Shown: piece by piece, positions 17,853-26,680 of the stretch
Numbering within the stretch: position 1 is the first letter of the stretch
Layout of the letters: each line of letters opens with the position of its first letter
Source: Acidobacteriota bacterium
Lineage (GTDB): Bacteria; Acidobacteriota; Thermoanaerobaculia; Gp7-AA8
Assembly: GCA_003223645.1 (NCBI GenBank)
Contig: QHVT01000012.1
Coordinates: 1 to 64,000 of the forward strand
Direction of reading: 5' to 3'
DNA length: 64,000 nt
The notes under the pieces: generated by a model
Database searches by the model: none
What the model was told of the DNA's origin: nothing
Seen by the model: the letters and a program-made list of their open reading frames with translations, nothing else
Translations under genes and position numbers: made by a program

Positions 17853-18644
17853 ATGGAGGGCTTCCTCGTGCGCGTCAAATTCGTCTTCGTGGTCCTGCTT
17901 TGCGTGTTTCTCACCGGCTGTTTCGAGATCGAGCAGTCGATCAATCTGCAGAAGGACCTCTCCGGCACGGCCGACTTTCACATGGGCATCGACATGGAGC
18001 CGATGATCGTGATCATGGCGCAGGTCGGACGTGAGATGGAGGGGAAGAAGGGGCCGATCTCGGCCGCGGAGCTGGCGAAGGCGAAGGCCGACTTCAAGAA
18101 ACAGCAGAAGGACAAGAAGTCTGATCCCGCTCCGGACCGGAAAGAGATGGAGAAGGACCTGCCGCCGGGAGTGAAGCTCCTCGACTTCAAAGCCACCGAA
18201 AAAGAGTTCGGCGTAGCGATGGACATGAAGTTCGGCTTCGACAAGGTGGCGCACCTTATCGGCGTCAAGATGCCGCAGAAGGAAGGCGGCGATCCGACGT
18301 CGAAGAACGTCATGGACACGCCGTTCGAAGGGCTGCAGGTCATCGAGAAGGGCGGCACCATCACGGTGCAGACCAAGCCCGCGAATCCTGCCGAGAAGGT
18401 GAATGAAGAGGCCGCGCAGCAGGGCGGGCCGAAGATCGATCCGGAGATGGAGAAGATGATGAAGGACGCGTTCGCGAAGATGCGCGTCGTCTATCGTCTC
18501 ACCGCGCCCTTCACGATCGTGTCGCACAACGCGACGCGCAAGGAAGGCAACACGCTCATCTGGGAGTACGACATGAAGCGCTTCGAAGAGCTGGCGAAGT
18601 CGAAGAAAGATGACTTCGGGGTGAAGGTCGTCTACCGGCGCTGA
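17853..18644 (+). CDS. Hypothetical lipoprotein
   Basis: Signal peptide with FLTGC lipobox. Confidence 0.75.
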   Translation: MEGFLVRVKFVFVVLLCVFLTGCFEIEQSINLQKDLSGTADFHMGIDMEPMIVIMAQVGREMEGKKGPISAAELAKAKADFKKQQKDKKSDPAPDRKEMEKDLPPGVKLLDFKATEKEFGVAMDMKFGFDKVAHLIGVKMPQKEGGDPTSKNVMDTPFEGLQVIEKGGTITVQTKPANPAEKVNEEAAQQGGPKIDPEMEKMMKDAFAKMRVVYRLTAPFTIVSHNATRKEGNTLIWEYDMKRFEELAKSKKDDFGVKVVYRR

Positions 18645-18650
18645 CTGCGC

Positions 18651-18715
18651 CGGTTGCGCGGATGCTCGGTTGCGCGGTTGCGCAGTGCCGAGCAACCGCG
18701 CGACCGCGCAACCTC
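18651..18715. repeat. Intergenic palindrome of the GGTTGCGCGG family, copy 1
   Basis: CGGTTGCGCGGATGCTCGGTTGCGCGG...GAGCAACCGCGCGACCGCGCAACC. Confidence 0.8.
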
Positions 18716-18733
18716 GTGTTAGATTCGCAATCG

Positions 18734-19237
18734 ATGAAACGCCTCGCTCTCCTTTGCGTCCTGCTCACCTCATGCGGCTACGGGCTCGTCGGCAGGAACA
18801 ACTTCCTCGATCCGTCGATCAAGACGATTTACGTGCCTGCGTTCGTGAATCGCACGACGCGCGTGGAGCTCGAGCAGCGCGTGACGCAGGCGGTGGCGGA
18901 GGAGTTCGTCTCCCGCGGCCGCCTGCGGCTGGTGTCGAGCCCGAACGACGCGAACGCGATCCTGAAAGGCTCGATCGACTCGTTCAACATCTTCCCGATC
19001 GCATTCGACCAGGGCCGCGCGACGCGTTACCAGATCTCCATTACCGCGAAGATCGAGCTGCTCGATCACCGGAAGGAAGACAAGGTGATCTGGTCGAACG
19101 ATCAGTACCGCTTCACCGAAAACTACGAGGTCAACGTCGCGTCGACCGATGCATTCGATCAGGAGAGCCGTGCGATTCGGGAGATCGCCGTTCGCTTCGC
19201 CGAGGGATTGGTGACGAACCTGTTAGAAGGGTTCTAG
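18734..19237 (+). CDS. lptE: LptE-like LPS assembly lipoprotein
   Basis: MKRLALLCVLLTSCGYGLVG, then IKTIYVPAFVNRTTRVELEQRVTQAVAEEF. Confidence 0.8.
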   Translation: MKRLALLCVLLTSCGYGLVGRNNFLDPSIKTIYVPAFVNRTTRVELEQRVTQAVAEEFVSRGRLRLVSSPNDANAILKGSIDSFNIFPIAFDQGRATRYQISITAKIELLDHRKEDKVIWSNDQYRFTENYEVNVASTDAFDQESRAIREIAVRFAEGLVTNLLEGF

Positions 19238-19240
19238 TGT

Positions 19241-19325
19241 GGTTGCGCGGTCGCTCGGTCGCGCGGCACCGCGTCACCGCGCGACCGCGTAACTGAGCAG
19301 CCGCGTATTGCGTAACCGCGCAACC
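19241..19325. repeat. Intergenic palindrome of the GGTTGCGCGG family, copy 2
   Basis: GGTTGCGCGGTCGCTCGGTCGCGCGG...CGTAACCGCGCAACC. Confidence 0.75.
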
Positions 19326-19345
19326 CGTTCTCCGTATCACCTTCA

Positions 19346-20248
19346 ATGAAATCCATCTTCATCGGCGCCGGCGGCCTTCGCTCCGGCTGGCGCTTTCTCC
19401 TTTTTCTTCTCGGCACGCTGACGCTGCAGGGAGTCGTGCAGTGGATCGTGATCAGCGTGTTTCGTTACCAGCCGGCGAAAGGGTGGACGTCGAGCGACCT
19501 GCTGCTCTCCGAAGCAATCGCGGTCTTCGTGGTCTGGCTGACGACGTTTCTCACCGCGCGCATCGAGAAGACGAGCGTCGCGGCGTACGGCCTGCCGCGT
19601 CCGGGCGCGTTTCGTACGCAGTGGATCGAGGGACTGTTGTGGGGAGCGCTCGCGCCCGCGCTGGCGATGGCGATGATCGTCGCCGCCGGAGCCGCGCGCA
19701 TCGACGGCTTCGCGCTGCAAGGCTCGGCACTGGCGAAGGCCGCGATCGTCTGGTTCCTCATCATGATCCTTCTTGGACTCAACGAAGAGCTGCTCTTTCG
19801 CGGATATCCGCAGCACGTACTCGCGCGCGGGATGGGCTTCTGGCCGGCGGCGGTCCTGATGTCGGTGCTCTTCGGCGCGCTCCACTTCTTCCTCAAGCCG
19901 ATGGAGAACTGGGTCGACGCCACGATGGTCGGCCTCCTCGGGTTGTTCGTCTGTCTCACCCTCAAGCGCACCGGCAACCTTCGATTCGCGATCGGCTTTC
20001 ACACCGGCTTCGACTACGTCGCGCTGAACGTGTTAGGCGCGCCGAACACCGGCAACGAAGGCAAGCCCGTCGCCGATCACTTTCTCGACACGCATTTCAC
20101 CGGCGCCGCCTGGATCACCGGTGGACCGAGAGGGATCGAGGCCAGCGCGTTCATGTTCGTGGTAATCGCGGTGCTGTTCGCCGCGGCGCTGCTGCGATGG
20201 CGCGGCAAGCCCGTGGAGCGGCGGCCGCCCTCGGCCGCCGAGGCGTGA
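19346..20248 (+). CDS. CPBP-family intramembrane metalloprotease
   Basis: GLNEELLFRGYPQ, MSVLFGALHF and polytopic pattern. Confidence 0.88.
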   Translation: MKSIFIGAGGLRSGWRFLLFLLGTLTLQGVVQWIVISVFRYQPAKGWTSSDLLLSEAIAVFVVWLTTFLTARIEKTSVAAYGLPRPGAFRTQWIEGLLWGALAPALAMAMIVAAGAARIDGFALQGSALAKAAIVWFLIMILLGLNEELLFRGYPQHVLARGMGFWPAAVLMSVLFGALHFFLKPMENWVDATMVGLLGLFVCLTLKRTGNLRFAIGFHTGFDYVALNVLGAPNTGNEGKPVADHFLDTHFTGAAWITGGPRGIEASAFMFVVIAVLFAAALLRWRGKPVERRPPSAAEA

Positions 20249-20349
20249 GAGCGGCGTAGCGGCTTTCGTTCCGAAGCAACTTTCGATACGGTGGCGTGGA
20301 TGCTGCCCGCCGGTGCTCTGCACTCCGGACGAGCTATTGGGAATTTAGT

Positions 20350-20538
20350 ATGTCAAGAGAGGCAATCATCGACGAAGTCCATCGCGTCCGGCGCGAACTG
20401 TCAGCGCAATTTGGAGATGATGTTCACGCATTTTTCGAATACTTGCGCAATCGGGAAGCGGAACGGCCCGATCAGGTCGTTACATTAGAGCGCGTTGTCC
20501 CCGAACCGGCGGGCGCGGGCACGGGCGAGCAACGCTAG
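20350..20538 (+). CDS. Small hypothetical protein, antitoxin-like
   Basis: 62 aa: MSREAIIDEVHRVRRELSAQFGDDVHAFFEYLRNREAE. Confidence 0.5.
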   Translation: MSREAIIDEVHRVRRELSAQFGDDVHAFFEYLRNREAERPDQVVTLERVVPEPAGAGTGEQR

Positions 20539-22052
20539 TCCTGTGGAGCGGCGGCCGCTCTCGGCCGCCGACCCCTCGCGAGATCCCGGCGGCCGAGGGC
20601 GGCCGCCGCTCCACAGGAGAGCGCGAACAATACCGTCAGCGCTGCCGCGATGATCGGCGCATTGGGGAGCGGCGAGTAGTCCCACGTCAGCGGCCAGCCA
20701 CCGCTCCAGTGGGGAAGCAGGAGCGACGTCGTTCCTGCGATGTCTGCGACGAGGGGAAGCGCGAAGCATGCGATGCGCGCGAAGCCGAATGCGCGTCGCG
20801 GGAGGCGCGTGAAGAGGAGCGCGGCGAAGAGCGCGACTTCGATCGGGCGGATGGCGTCGAGGTACCACCCTTCGGCGCCGAACTGCGGGAGCCCCGGCGA
20901 CTGATGCGCTGCGATTGCGGCGGTGACGCCGTGCACGACCAGCGCGGCGAGCATGGTCACGGCGATGATCGCGAGCGGCAGGCGGCGACGCGGCGCGCGT
21001 AGTCGCCGCTGTTTCGGCAGGAAGAGCAGCGCGACGATGATGACGAGCACGAACACGAGGATCGCGTCGAGCACCCACAGCGGGGGACGCACGAACCCCC
21101 ATCCGCCCGCCCACACGTGATACTCGAAGAGCCGCCGCCACCAGTCGATGCGGAACACGCTCTTCAATCCGAACAGCCAGTCGTCGAGCGTCGCGTTCTT
21201 TCGTCCGGTCGCTTCCGCAAGTCCGGTGTAGGTGCCCGAGCTGACGCGATTCCAGGCGAACAAAATCGCGATCGTGATCACCGGCAGTGCGAACGTGCGT
21301 ACGAATCGCTTGCTCGCGAACGCTCCGGCAGCGACGCCGGTCCATGCTGCGAGCAGCGTGAGTTTCGTCCACGTACCGAGCGAGAGCAAAACGCCCGCGT
21401 ATTTGTGCGGCCGCGCGGCGGCGATCGCGCAGAGTGCCATCAGCGGCCACGCCAGCGCCTCGTTGCTGAGGCGGAAGGCGTAGAAGAGCGTGTTCGGCAG
21501 AAACGCCACGAGCGGCAGCGCGATTGCGGCGCCGGAACGCGGCAGCACGAGGCGCAGAAGATACGCGGCCGCGGGAATCATGCACGACGCGAGCAGCACC
21601 GATGCGATGCGCAGGATCACCAGCAATACGGGAAGCGAAGCGTTGTGAAAGAGTTTCGCGACCGGCGCGACCACGAAGTAATAAAGCGGTCCCTGCTGCC
21701 GCTCGTAATTCGGGCTCATGTAGCTCATGCGCACCGAGGCCGGCATCTTCGCCGTCGCGTTGTGCAGCTCGTGGCGCCGCTGACGCTTGTCCTCTTTCTT
21801 TAGGTGACGCCACTCGACGAACGACGGCGCGCCGTACTTCACCGCGCTCGGCAGGAATCGGTTCGTGTCGAGGATGTACTTCGGGAAGCTCGGCTCGGTG
21901 AAACCGGGCGGCCGGCCGTGATCGGCGACGAATTGCACATACGCGAGATGGAACGGCTCGTCGTAGCCGTCCCACATCGGCGCGAGCACGGCGTGAATCG
22001 CGCCACGCGCGATGAACGCGACCCAGAGCGCGAGGACGTATCGGCGCCACAT
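20535..22052 (-). CDS. Polytopic membrane protein, glycosyltransferase/DUF2142-like
   Basis: 505 aa, many hydrophobic segments, APMWDGYDEPFHLAYVQFVADHG N-terminal loop. Confidence 0.65.
   Translation of the reverse strand: MWRRYVLALWVAFIARGAIHAVLAPMWDGYDEPFHLAYVQFVADHGRPPGFTEPSFPKYILDTNRFLPSAVKYGAPSFVEWRHLKKEDKRQRRHELHNATAKMPASVRMSYMSPNYERQQGPLYYFVVAPVAKLFHNASLPVLLVILRIASVLLASCMIPAAAYLLRLVLPRSGAAIALPLVAFLPNTLFYAFRLSNEALAWPLMALCAIAAARPHKYAGVLLSLGTWTKLTLLAAWTGVAAGAFASKRFVRTFALPVITIAILFAWNRVSSGTYTGLAEATGRKNATLDDWLFGLKSVFRIDWWRRLFEYHVWAGGWGFVRPPLWVLDAILVFVLVIIVALLFLPKQRRLRAPRRRLPLAIIAVTMLAALVVHGVTAAIAAHQSPGLPQFGAEGWYLDAIRPIEVALFAALLFTRLPRRAFGFARIACFALPLVADIAGTTSLLLPHWSGGWPLTWDYSPLPNAPIIAAALTVLFALSCGAAAALGRRDLARGRRPRAAAAPQD
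20539..20618. repeat. Palindrome of TCCTGTGGAGCGGCGGCC family, copy 1
   Basis: TCCTGTGGAGCGGCGGCCGCTCTCGGCCGCC...GGCGGCCGAGGGCGGCCGCCGCTCCACAGGA. Confidence 0.9.
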
Positions 22053-22095
22053 GCGGCGGCATTATCCGTCACGCGACTTGCACGCAATCCTGGTC

Positions 22096-22326
22096 ATGAA
22101 CAAACGCATACTCTCCATCCCTCAACTGCTGTTCATCGTTGGAACGCGCGCCATGCTGGGCGCAGGTGTCGCGCTGCTCGCAGGAGGCCGCTTGTCCGAG
22201 CGGACACGGCGCCGCGCGGGACTCACGCTCGCGCTCGTCGGCGCCGCATCGACGATTCCCGCCGCCCGCATCGTCGCGACTTCGCGGCCGTCGTTGCGAG
22301 AGCGTCTCGCCGCGCGCTTTCGGTGA
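22096..22326 (+). CDS. Small membrane protein
   Basis: MNKRILSIPQLLFIVGTRAMLGAGVALLAGGRLSERTRRRAGLTLALVGAAS. Confidence 0.5.
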   Translation: MNKRILSIPQLLFIVGTRAMLGAGVALLAGGRLSERTRRRAGLTLALVGAASTIPAARIVATSRPSLRERLAARFR

Positions 22327-22329
22327 GCT

Positions 22330-24012
22330 CTACTTCCCCGCGATGCGCTTCGCCACGTGGTCGAACCCGCCCTGATGCAGGGTCAGCGAGGTGCCGTCGG
22401 GTGCGAAGGTGAGGCGCGCGCGAAACGCCAGCGGATGGAACTCTGTCGCCGAATCGGCGGCGAGCTCGAACTTCGCCTGGCCCGTCGCCTGGCTCATCAG
22501 CATGTCGCCCTCGTGGGTGATGACGAGGTTGAACCCCGGTTCCAGCTCGTAGGTGCCGGCGTATTTGTCGAGCGTCGCCGCGTCGGGTTTCGGTTGCTCC
22601 GGAGCTTCCAGCCGCTTGAGCGCATCGGCGGCGTTGGTGTTTTTCGGATTGAGCTCCAACGATTTCTTGTAGTTCGCAATCGCCAGCTCGCGGTCGCCGT
22701 GCGCCGCGTATGCTTCGCCGAGGCTGTCGTAGACGTTCGCCGATTCCGGATGCTCCTCGACGTTCAAACGGAAAACATCGACGGCATCGGTGACGCGTCC
22801 GCGCTGCAGCAGCGTGTATCCGAGGCGATTGATCTCCGGCTCGCTGAAATCGTAGACGTCCGGTGATTTCGCTTTCAGCTCGCGAACGCGCGCGAGAGCG
22901 CCATCGGCGTTCTTCATCACCTCGTCAACGAGCGACGGTTTCGGCGCCGGCGCTTCGAGGCCGCGCAGGACGTCGATGATTCCGCGCGCCGCAGCGTCCA
23001 ATTTGTCGCCGCGCGAGGTGTTGTCGAGCAGCACGACCAGGTCCTGCGTATTCGGCATGCGGATCTCGACGGTGTTGAATCCATTGATCCCGCCGTTATG
23101 CGTGATCGTCGCAACCTCGGTCTTCTGATCGTCGAGCTTCAGCGGATGCACGCTCCATCCGAACGCGTAGTTCTGCAGGACCGGCGTGAACATCGTCGTT
23201 TTCAGCTCTGCGCTCAAGAGCTTGTCGGTGTAGAGCGCGCGGTCCCACTTGTACAGATCGTCGACCGTCGAATAGAGCGAGCCGGCGGCGTAGGGAATGG
23301 ACATGTCGAGATACGGCGCGTTCTCGTAGCCGTTCGGCGTGAGCACATAGCCGGTCGCGCGCTTCGGCAGAACCGTGGCGAAGTGGTCGTAGCCGCTGTC
23401 TTTCATTTCGAGAGGGTCGAAGATCCGCTGCTTTACCGCATCCGCGTACGACTTGCCCGTGACCTTCTCGATGATCGCGCCGAGGAGGAAGTAGCCGGAG
23501 TTGTCGTAGGACCATTTCGTTCCGGGCTCGAACTCGAGATCGCCGCTGGTGTACTGCTTCACGAACGCGTCGACGGTGAAGGGATTGCGAGAGACGTTCG
23601 CGAAGAAACCCGGCTGGCTCGTGTAGCTCGGAATGCCGGACGTGTGGGTGAGGAGATGGCGTACCGTGACTTTGTCGCCGGTGTCTTTGCGATAGCCCGG
23701 CAGATAGGTCGTGATCTTCTCGTCGAGCTTGATCTTGCCCTCGCCGACGAGCTGCATGATGACCATTGACGTGAACTGCTTGGTGATCGACCCGAGGCGG
23801 AACTTCGTGTCGGGCGTGTTCGGGATTTGCCACTCCATGTTCGCCAGGCCGTAGCCTTTGCGCAGGATGACTTTGCCGCTCTCCGCGACGAGCGCGGAGC
23901 CGTTGAAGAAGCGCTGCTGGTTGTAGGCGGTGAGGAGCGCGTCGATCTTCTCCGCGTGGGTTGCGGCGAGAAGATTCGTGGTGAGCGCGAGTAGAAGAAG
24001 GAGCTTCCGCAT
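22330..24012 (-). CDS. Serine hydrolase (beta-lactamase/class C PBP family) with C-terminal TPR region
   Basis: LGSITKQFTSMVI (SxxK), YDNSGYFLLG (YxN), TPR-like NVYDSLGEAYAAHGDRELAIANYKKSLELNPKN. Confidence 0.92.
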   Translation of the reverse strand: MRKLLLLLALTTNLLAATHAEKIDALLTAYNQQRFFNGSALVAESGKVILRKGYGLANMEWQIPNTPDTKFRLGSITKQFTSMVIMQLVGEGKIKLDEKITTYLPGYRKDTGDKVTVRHLLTHTSGIPSYTSQPGFFANVSRNPFTVDAFVKQYTSGDLEFEPGTKWSYDNSGYFLLGAIIEKVTGKSYADAVKQRIFDPLEMKDSGYDHFATVLPKRATGYVLTPNGYENAPYLDMSIPYAAGSLYSTVDDLYKWDRALYTDKLLSAELKTTMFTPVLQNYAFGWSVHPLKLDDQKTEVATITHNGGINGFNTVEIRMPNTQDLVVLLDNTSRGDKLDAAARGIIDVLRGLEAPAPKPSLVDEVMKNADGALARVRELKAKSPDVYDFSEPEINRLGYTLLQRGRVTDAVDVFRLNVEEHPESANVYDSLGEAYAAHGDRELAIANYKKSLELNPKNTNAADALKRLEAPEQPKPDAATLDKYAGTYELEPGFNLVITHEGDMLMSQATGQAKFELAADSATEFHPLAFRARLTFAPDGTSLTLHQGGFDHVAKRIAGK

Positions 24013-24030
24013 CCGGGCATTGTATGCGGC

Positions 24031-24100
24031 GGTGTAGGACAGGCTTTCCAGCCTGTCCCTCCAGCCCCCGGGGCGCAGGCTGGAAAGCCTGCGCTACACC
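24031..24100. repeat. Palindrome of GTGTAGGACAGGCTTTCCAGCCTG family, copy 1
   Basis: GGTGTAGGACAGGCTTTCCAGCCTGTCC...GCGCAGGCTGGAAAGCCTGCGCTACACC. Confidence 0.9.
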
Positions 24101-24114
24101 GGGGGAGCGCGCGC

Positions 24115-24378
24115 TTACTTCGAAGCGGCGCGCTTGGATGCGGCCGAGAGGCGGGCTTTGTAGCGGTTGGCCGTGTTCTCTTTGATCAGACCGCGCTTGG
24201 CGGCCTTGTCGATCGCGGAGAAGCTGCCCGACAACGTCTCTTTGTCGGCGTCGCCGCCGGCAATCGCGGCGCGGCCCTTCTTGAGCGTCGTGCGCAGCGT
24301 CGACTTTCCGGCGCGGTTGCGTGCTTTCCTCTTTTCGGCCTGTCGTCTCTGTTTTTCGGCCGAACGAATATTCGCCAT
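24115..24378 (-). CDS. rpsT: 30S ribosomal protein S20
   Basis: MANIRSAEKQRRQAEKRKARNRAGKSTLRTTLKK; start trimmed. Confidence 0.96.
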   Translation of the reverse strand: MANIRSAEKQRRQAEKRKARNRAGKSTLRTTLKKGRAAIAGGDADKETLSGSFSAIDKAAKRGLIKENTANRYKARLSAASKRAASK

Positions 24379-24451
24379 GAATCCAATTCCTTCCTGCGGA
24401 TTTCCCAAGCGGTTTCCCGCCGAGGCCGCACATGTTAGCAACCTAGAAACA

Positions 24452-25123
24452 TCAGAACGCGCGGCTGATTCCCGCCGACACGAACCGGTCCGGCACATCG
24501 TCGCCGTGCGCGCCCCATCCGACGGAGAAATCGAGCTGTGTGCGCGTCCCGATGATCCACGCGACGCCGCCGTCGACAATGACCGATCCGGGCGTCTGGA
24601 GCGCACCGTCGGCGAAGACGTTCACCTTGTCGTTGATGTTGTACTGCAGCGTCATCGCCGCGAGTGCGGACGTCGATGAGTCTTCGTACGCGACGCCGAT
24701 GTTCGGATTGATCGACCACTTGTCGTTGAGCTCCATGTCCGCGGCGAGACGGAGATCGCCGGACGAGTCGTCGACGAACCAGCGGCCGATCACGCCGAGG
24801 GATGGCGTGTTGGCGAAGTGCTTCTTGAAACCGATCGACACCGGAGCGAGCGAGCCGTCTTCGTAGCCGTTCGTCTCGACGCGCAGCTCGAACGAGTCGC
24901 TCACGCCGTAGCGCAGCAGCGTCGGCGTGAAGCTCGCGTGCTTGGCATTCTGTTCGTCGCGCTCGAAGCCGGTCTCGATTTGAAACCAGCCGCGAGGCAC
25001 GACGGCGCTGCCGTCGGCGATGCCGGGACGATCGGGATTGATGACCGGGTTGGGAGGCGCGCCGGAGGCGCGCACCACTCCCAGAGCGAAGAGCGCGATC
25101 GTCAGCGCGGCGAAGCGCTTCAC
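24452..25123 (-). CDS. Outer-membrane transporter/MetA-like protein
   Basis: Signal peptide, INPDRPGIADGSAVVPRGWFQIETGFERDEQ, beta-barrel-like alternation. Confidence 0.65.
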   Translation of the reverse strand: MKRFAALTIALFALGVVRASGAPPNPVINPDRPGIADGSAVVPRGWFQIETGFERDEQNAKHASFTPTLLRYGVSDSFELRVETNGYEDGSLAPVSIGFKKHFANTPSLGVIGRWFVDDSSGDLRLAADMELNDKWSINPNIGVAYEDSSTSALAAMTLQYNINDKVNVFADGALQTPGSVIVDGGVAWIIGTRTQLDFSVGWGAHGDDVPDRFVSAGISRAF

Positions 25124-25953
25124 TGCGTGTCCACGCCGAGCTGTTTGAGCCGCTGCCGCGCCAGCGTCGCTTCCTGCGACTTCGGATGCTCGTGCACGAC
25201 GTACTGCAGCTGCACGATTCCCTGCGCGCGCTCACCGAGCGCGATGTAGGAATAGCCTTTTTTCAGGAGTGCGCCCGGCACTTTGTCGGACTTCGGATAT
25301 TTCGTGACGACGATGTCGAACTGCTCGATCGCGTCGCGATATTTTTTCTGCGAGAAGAGACTCTCACCGATCCAGTACGCGGCGTTGTCGGCCATGTCGG
25401 ACTTCGGATTGGTGTCGACGAAATCGCGGAAGCCTTCGATGGCGAGATCGAAGTTGCCGCGCTGATAGTCGCGATACGCGGCCTGATAGGTCTGCATCGG
25501 ATCGGCGGAAGAGGCCGCAGATGCGGGAACGGTGAGCGTGCCGCCGGCAGGCGTCGGAGCCGTTGTCGCCGTCGCGGGCGGCGTCTGCAACGCCGTCACC
25601 TGCGTGCGCAGATCCTGAAGATCGCGCTGCGCCTGCGCCAGCTGTTGCGAGAGTTGCTCGACGCGATAGGTCGACTGTTCGGTCGTGTTTTGCGCGGCCT
25701 GAATTTCTTTTTCGATCTCGTCGACTTTTGCGACGAGCGTCGCGTTCGACTTCAAGAGCGTTTCCGTCTGCTCGGCGATCCTCGTGTTGACGCCCTGCAC
25801 TTCTTCTTTGCCCGCGGACGTGCGCTTGACGTTCGCCAGCTCTTCCTGCAGCTCGACGACCTGCCGCTGCACGGCTTCGAAGTCGGAAGTGGAGATGCAG
25901 CCGCTCGCGGCGAGCATCGCCGCGGCGGCCACGGTCATTCGAAACAGTCTCAT
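25120..25953 (-). CDS. cpoB: Tol-Pal system protein CpoB/YbgF
   Basis: Lipobox, coiled coil, C-terminal TPR YQAAYRDYQRGNFDLAIEGFRDFVDTNPKSDMADNAAYWIGES. Confidence 0.9.
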   Translation of the reverse strand: MRLFRMTVAAAAMLAASGCISTSDFEAVQRQVVELQEELANVKRTSAGKEEVQGVNTRIAEQTETLLKSNATLVAKVDEIEKEIQAAQNTTEQSTYRVEQLSQQLAQAQRDLQDLRTQVTALQTPPATATTAPTPAGGTLTVPASAASSADPMQTYQAAYRDYQRGNFDLAIEGFRDFVDTNPKSDMADNAAYWIGESLFSQKKYRDAIEQFDIVVTKYPKSDKVPGALLKKGYSYIALGERAQGIVQLQYVVHEHPKSQEATLARQRLKQLGVDTQ

Positions 25954-25957
25954 CGCG

Positions 25958-26560
25958 CTATCTCACAAGCACGAGATGCGCCCGGCGGTTCTGCGCCCAC
26001 GACGCTTCGTCGTGTCCCTCTTCGAATGGACGCTCTTCGCCGTAGCTGACTGTACGGATGCGGCCGGCGTCGACGCCGAGGGTGACCAGGTAGTCCTTGG
26101 CGATGTTCGCGCGGCGATCGCCGAGGGCGAGGTTGTACTGCTCGGTGCCGCGCTCGTCGCAGTGGCCCTGGATGAGGAGGTTGTACGACGCGCCGTCTTT
26201 GCCTTTCAGCCAAGTCGCGGAATTCGTGAGCGACGTCTGCGCGTCGGCGTCGAGCGTCGACTCGTCGTACGAGAAGAACGCGTCGCGGATGAAGCCCTTG
26301 CTGGCGGCCCAGCGATTCAGTTCATCAATGTCGCTCGGGATGAGCTCTTCCGTCGGCTCCGCGGACTTGTCGACGAAATCCGTATTCGGCGCGACTGTCG
26401 TTCCCGTGTCCGTCTGCACCGGAATGTCCGGCACCTGCGTCTGCGCGGTCGTGGTGGTTTGATCCGTCTTGATCTGCTTCTTCGTGGTCTTGCACGCGGG
26501 GACGATGACGACGAGCACGAGGACGACGCTCGTCAGTAGGGCCTTCGACATTTTGTTCAT
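25958..26560 (-). CDS. pal: Peptidoglycan-associated lipoprotein
   Basis: OmpA-like LLIQGHCDERGTEQYNLALGDRRANIAKDYLVTLGV. Confidence 0.94.
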   Translation of the reverse strand: MNKMSKALLTSVVLVLVVIVPACKTTKKQIKTDQTTTTAQTQVPDIPVQTDTGTTVAPNTDFVDKSAEPTEELIPSDIDELNRWAASKGFIRDAFFSYDESTLDADAQTSLTNSATWLKGKDGASYNLLIQGHCDERGTEQYNLALGDRRANIAKDYLVTLGVDAGRIRTVSYGEERPFEEGHDEASWAQNRRAHLVLVR

Positions 26561-26591
26561 TGCTGGTTCCACTCCCTTCACGATGATACCA

Positions 26592-26674
26592 AGGTGCCGG
26601 GTGCCGAGTGCCGGGTGCTGAGTAACAGAGCATCTAACTCAGCACCCAGCACTCGGCACCCAGCACTCAGCACG
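26592..26674. repeat. Intergenic palindrome made of GGTGCYG heptamers, copy 1
   Basis: GGTGCCGGGTGCCGAGTGCCGGGTGCTGAGT...ACTCAGCACCCAGCACTCGGCACCCAGCACTCAGCAC. Confidence 0.9.
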
Positions 26675-26680
26675 ATTTCT

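Noticed and set aside
24115-24606. 163-aa N-terminally extended rpsT ORF
   Set aside because: The real S20 start is MANIRSAEKQ at 24378; upstream residues are non-coding.
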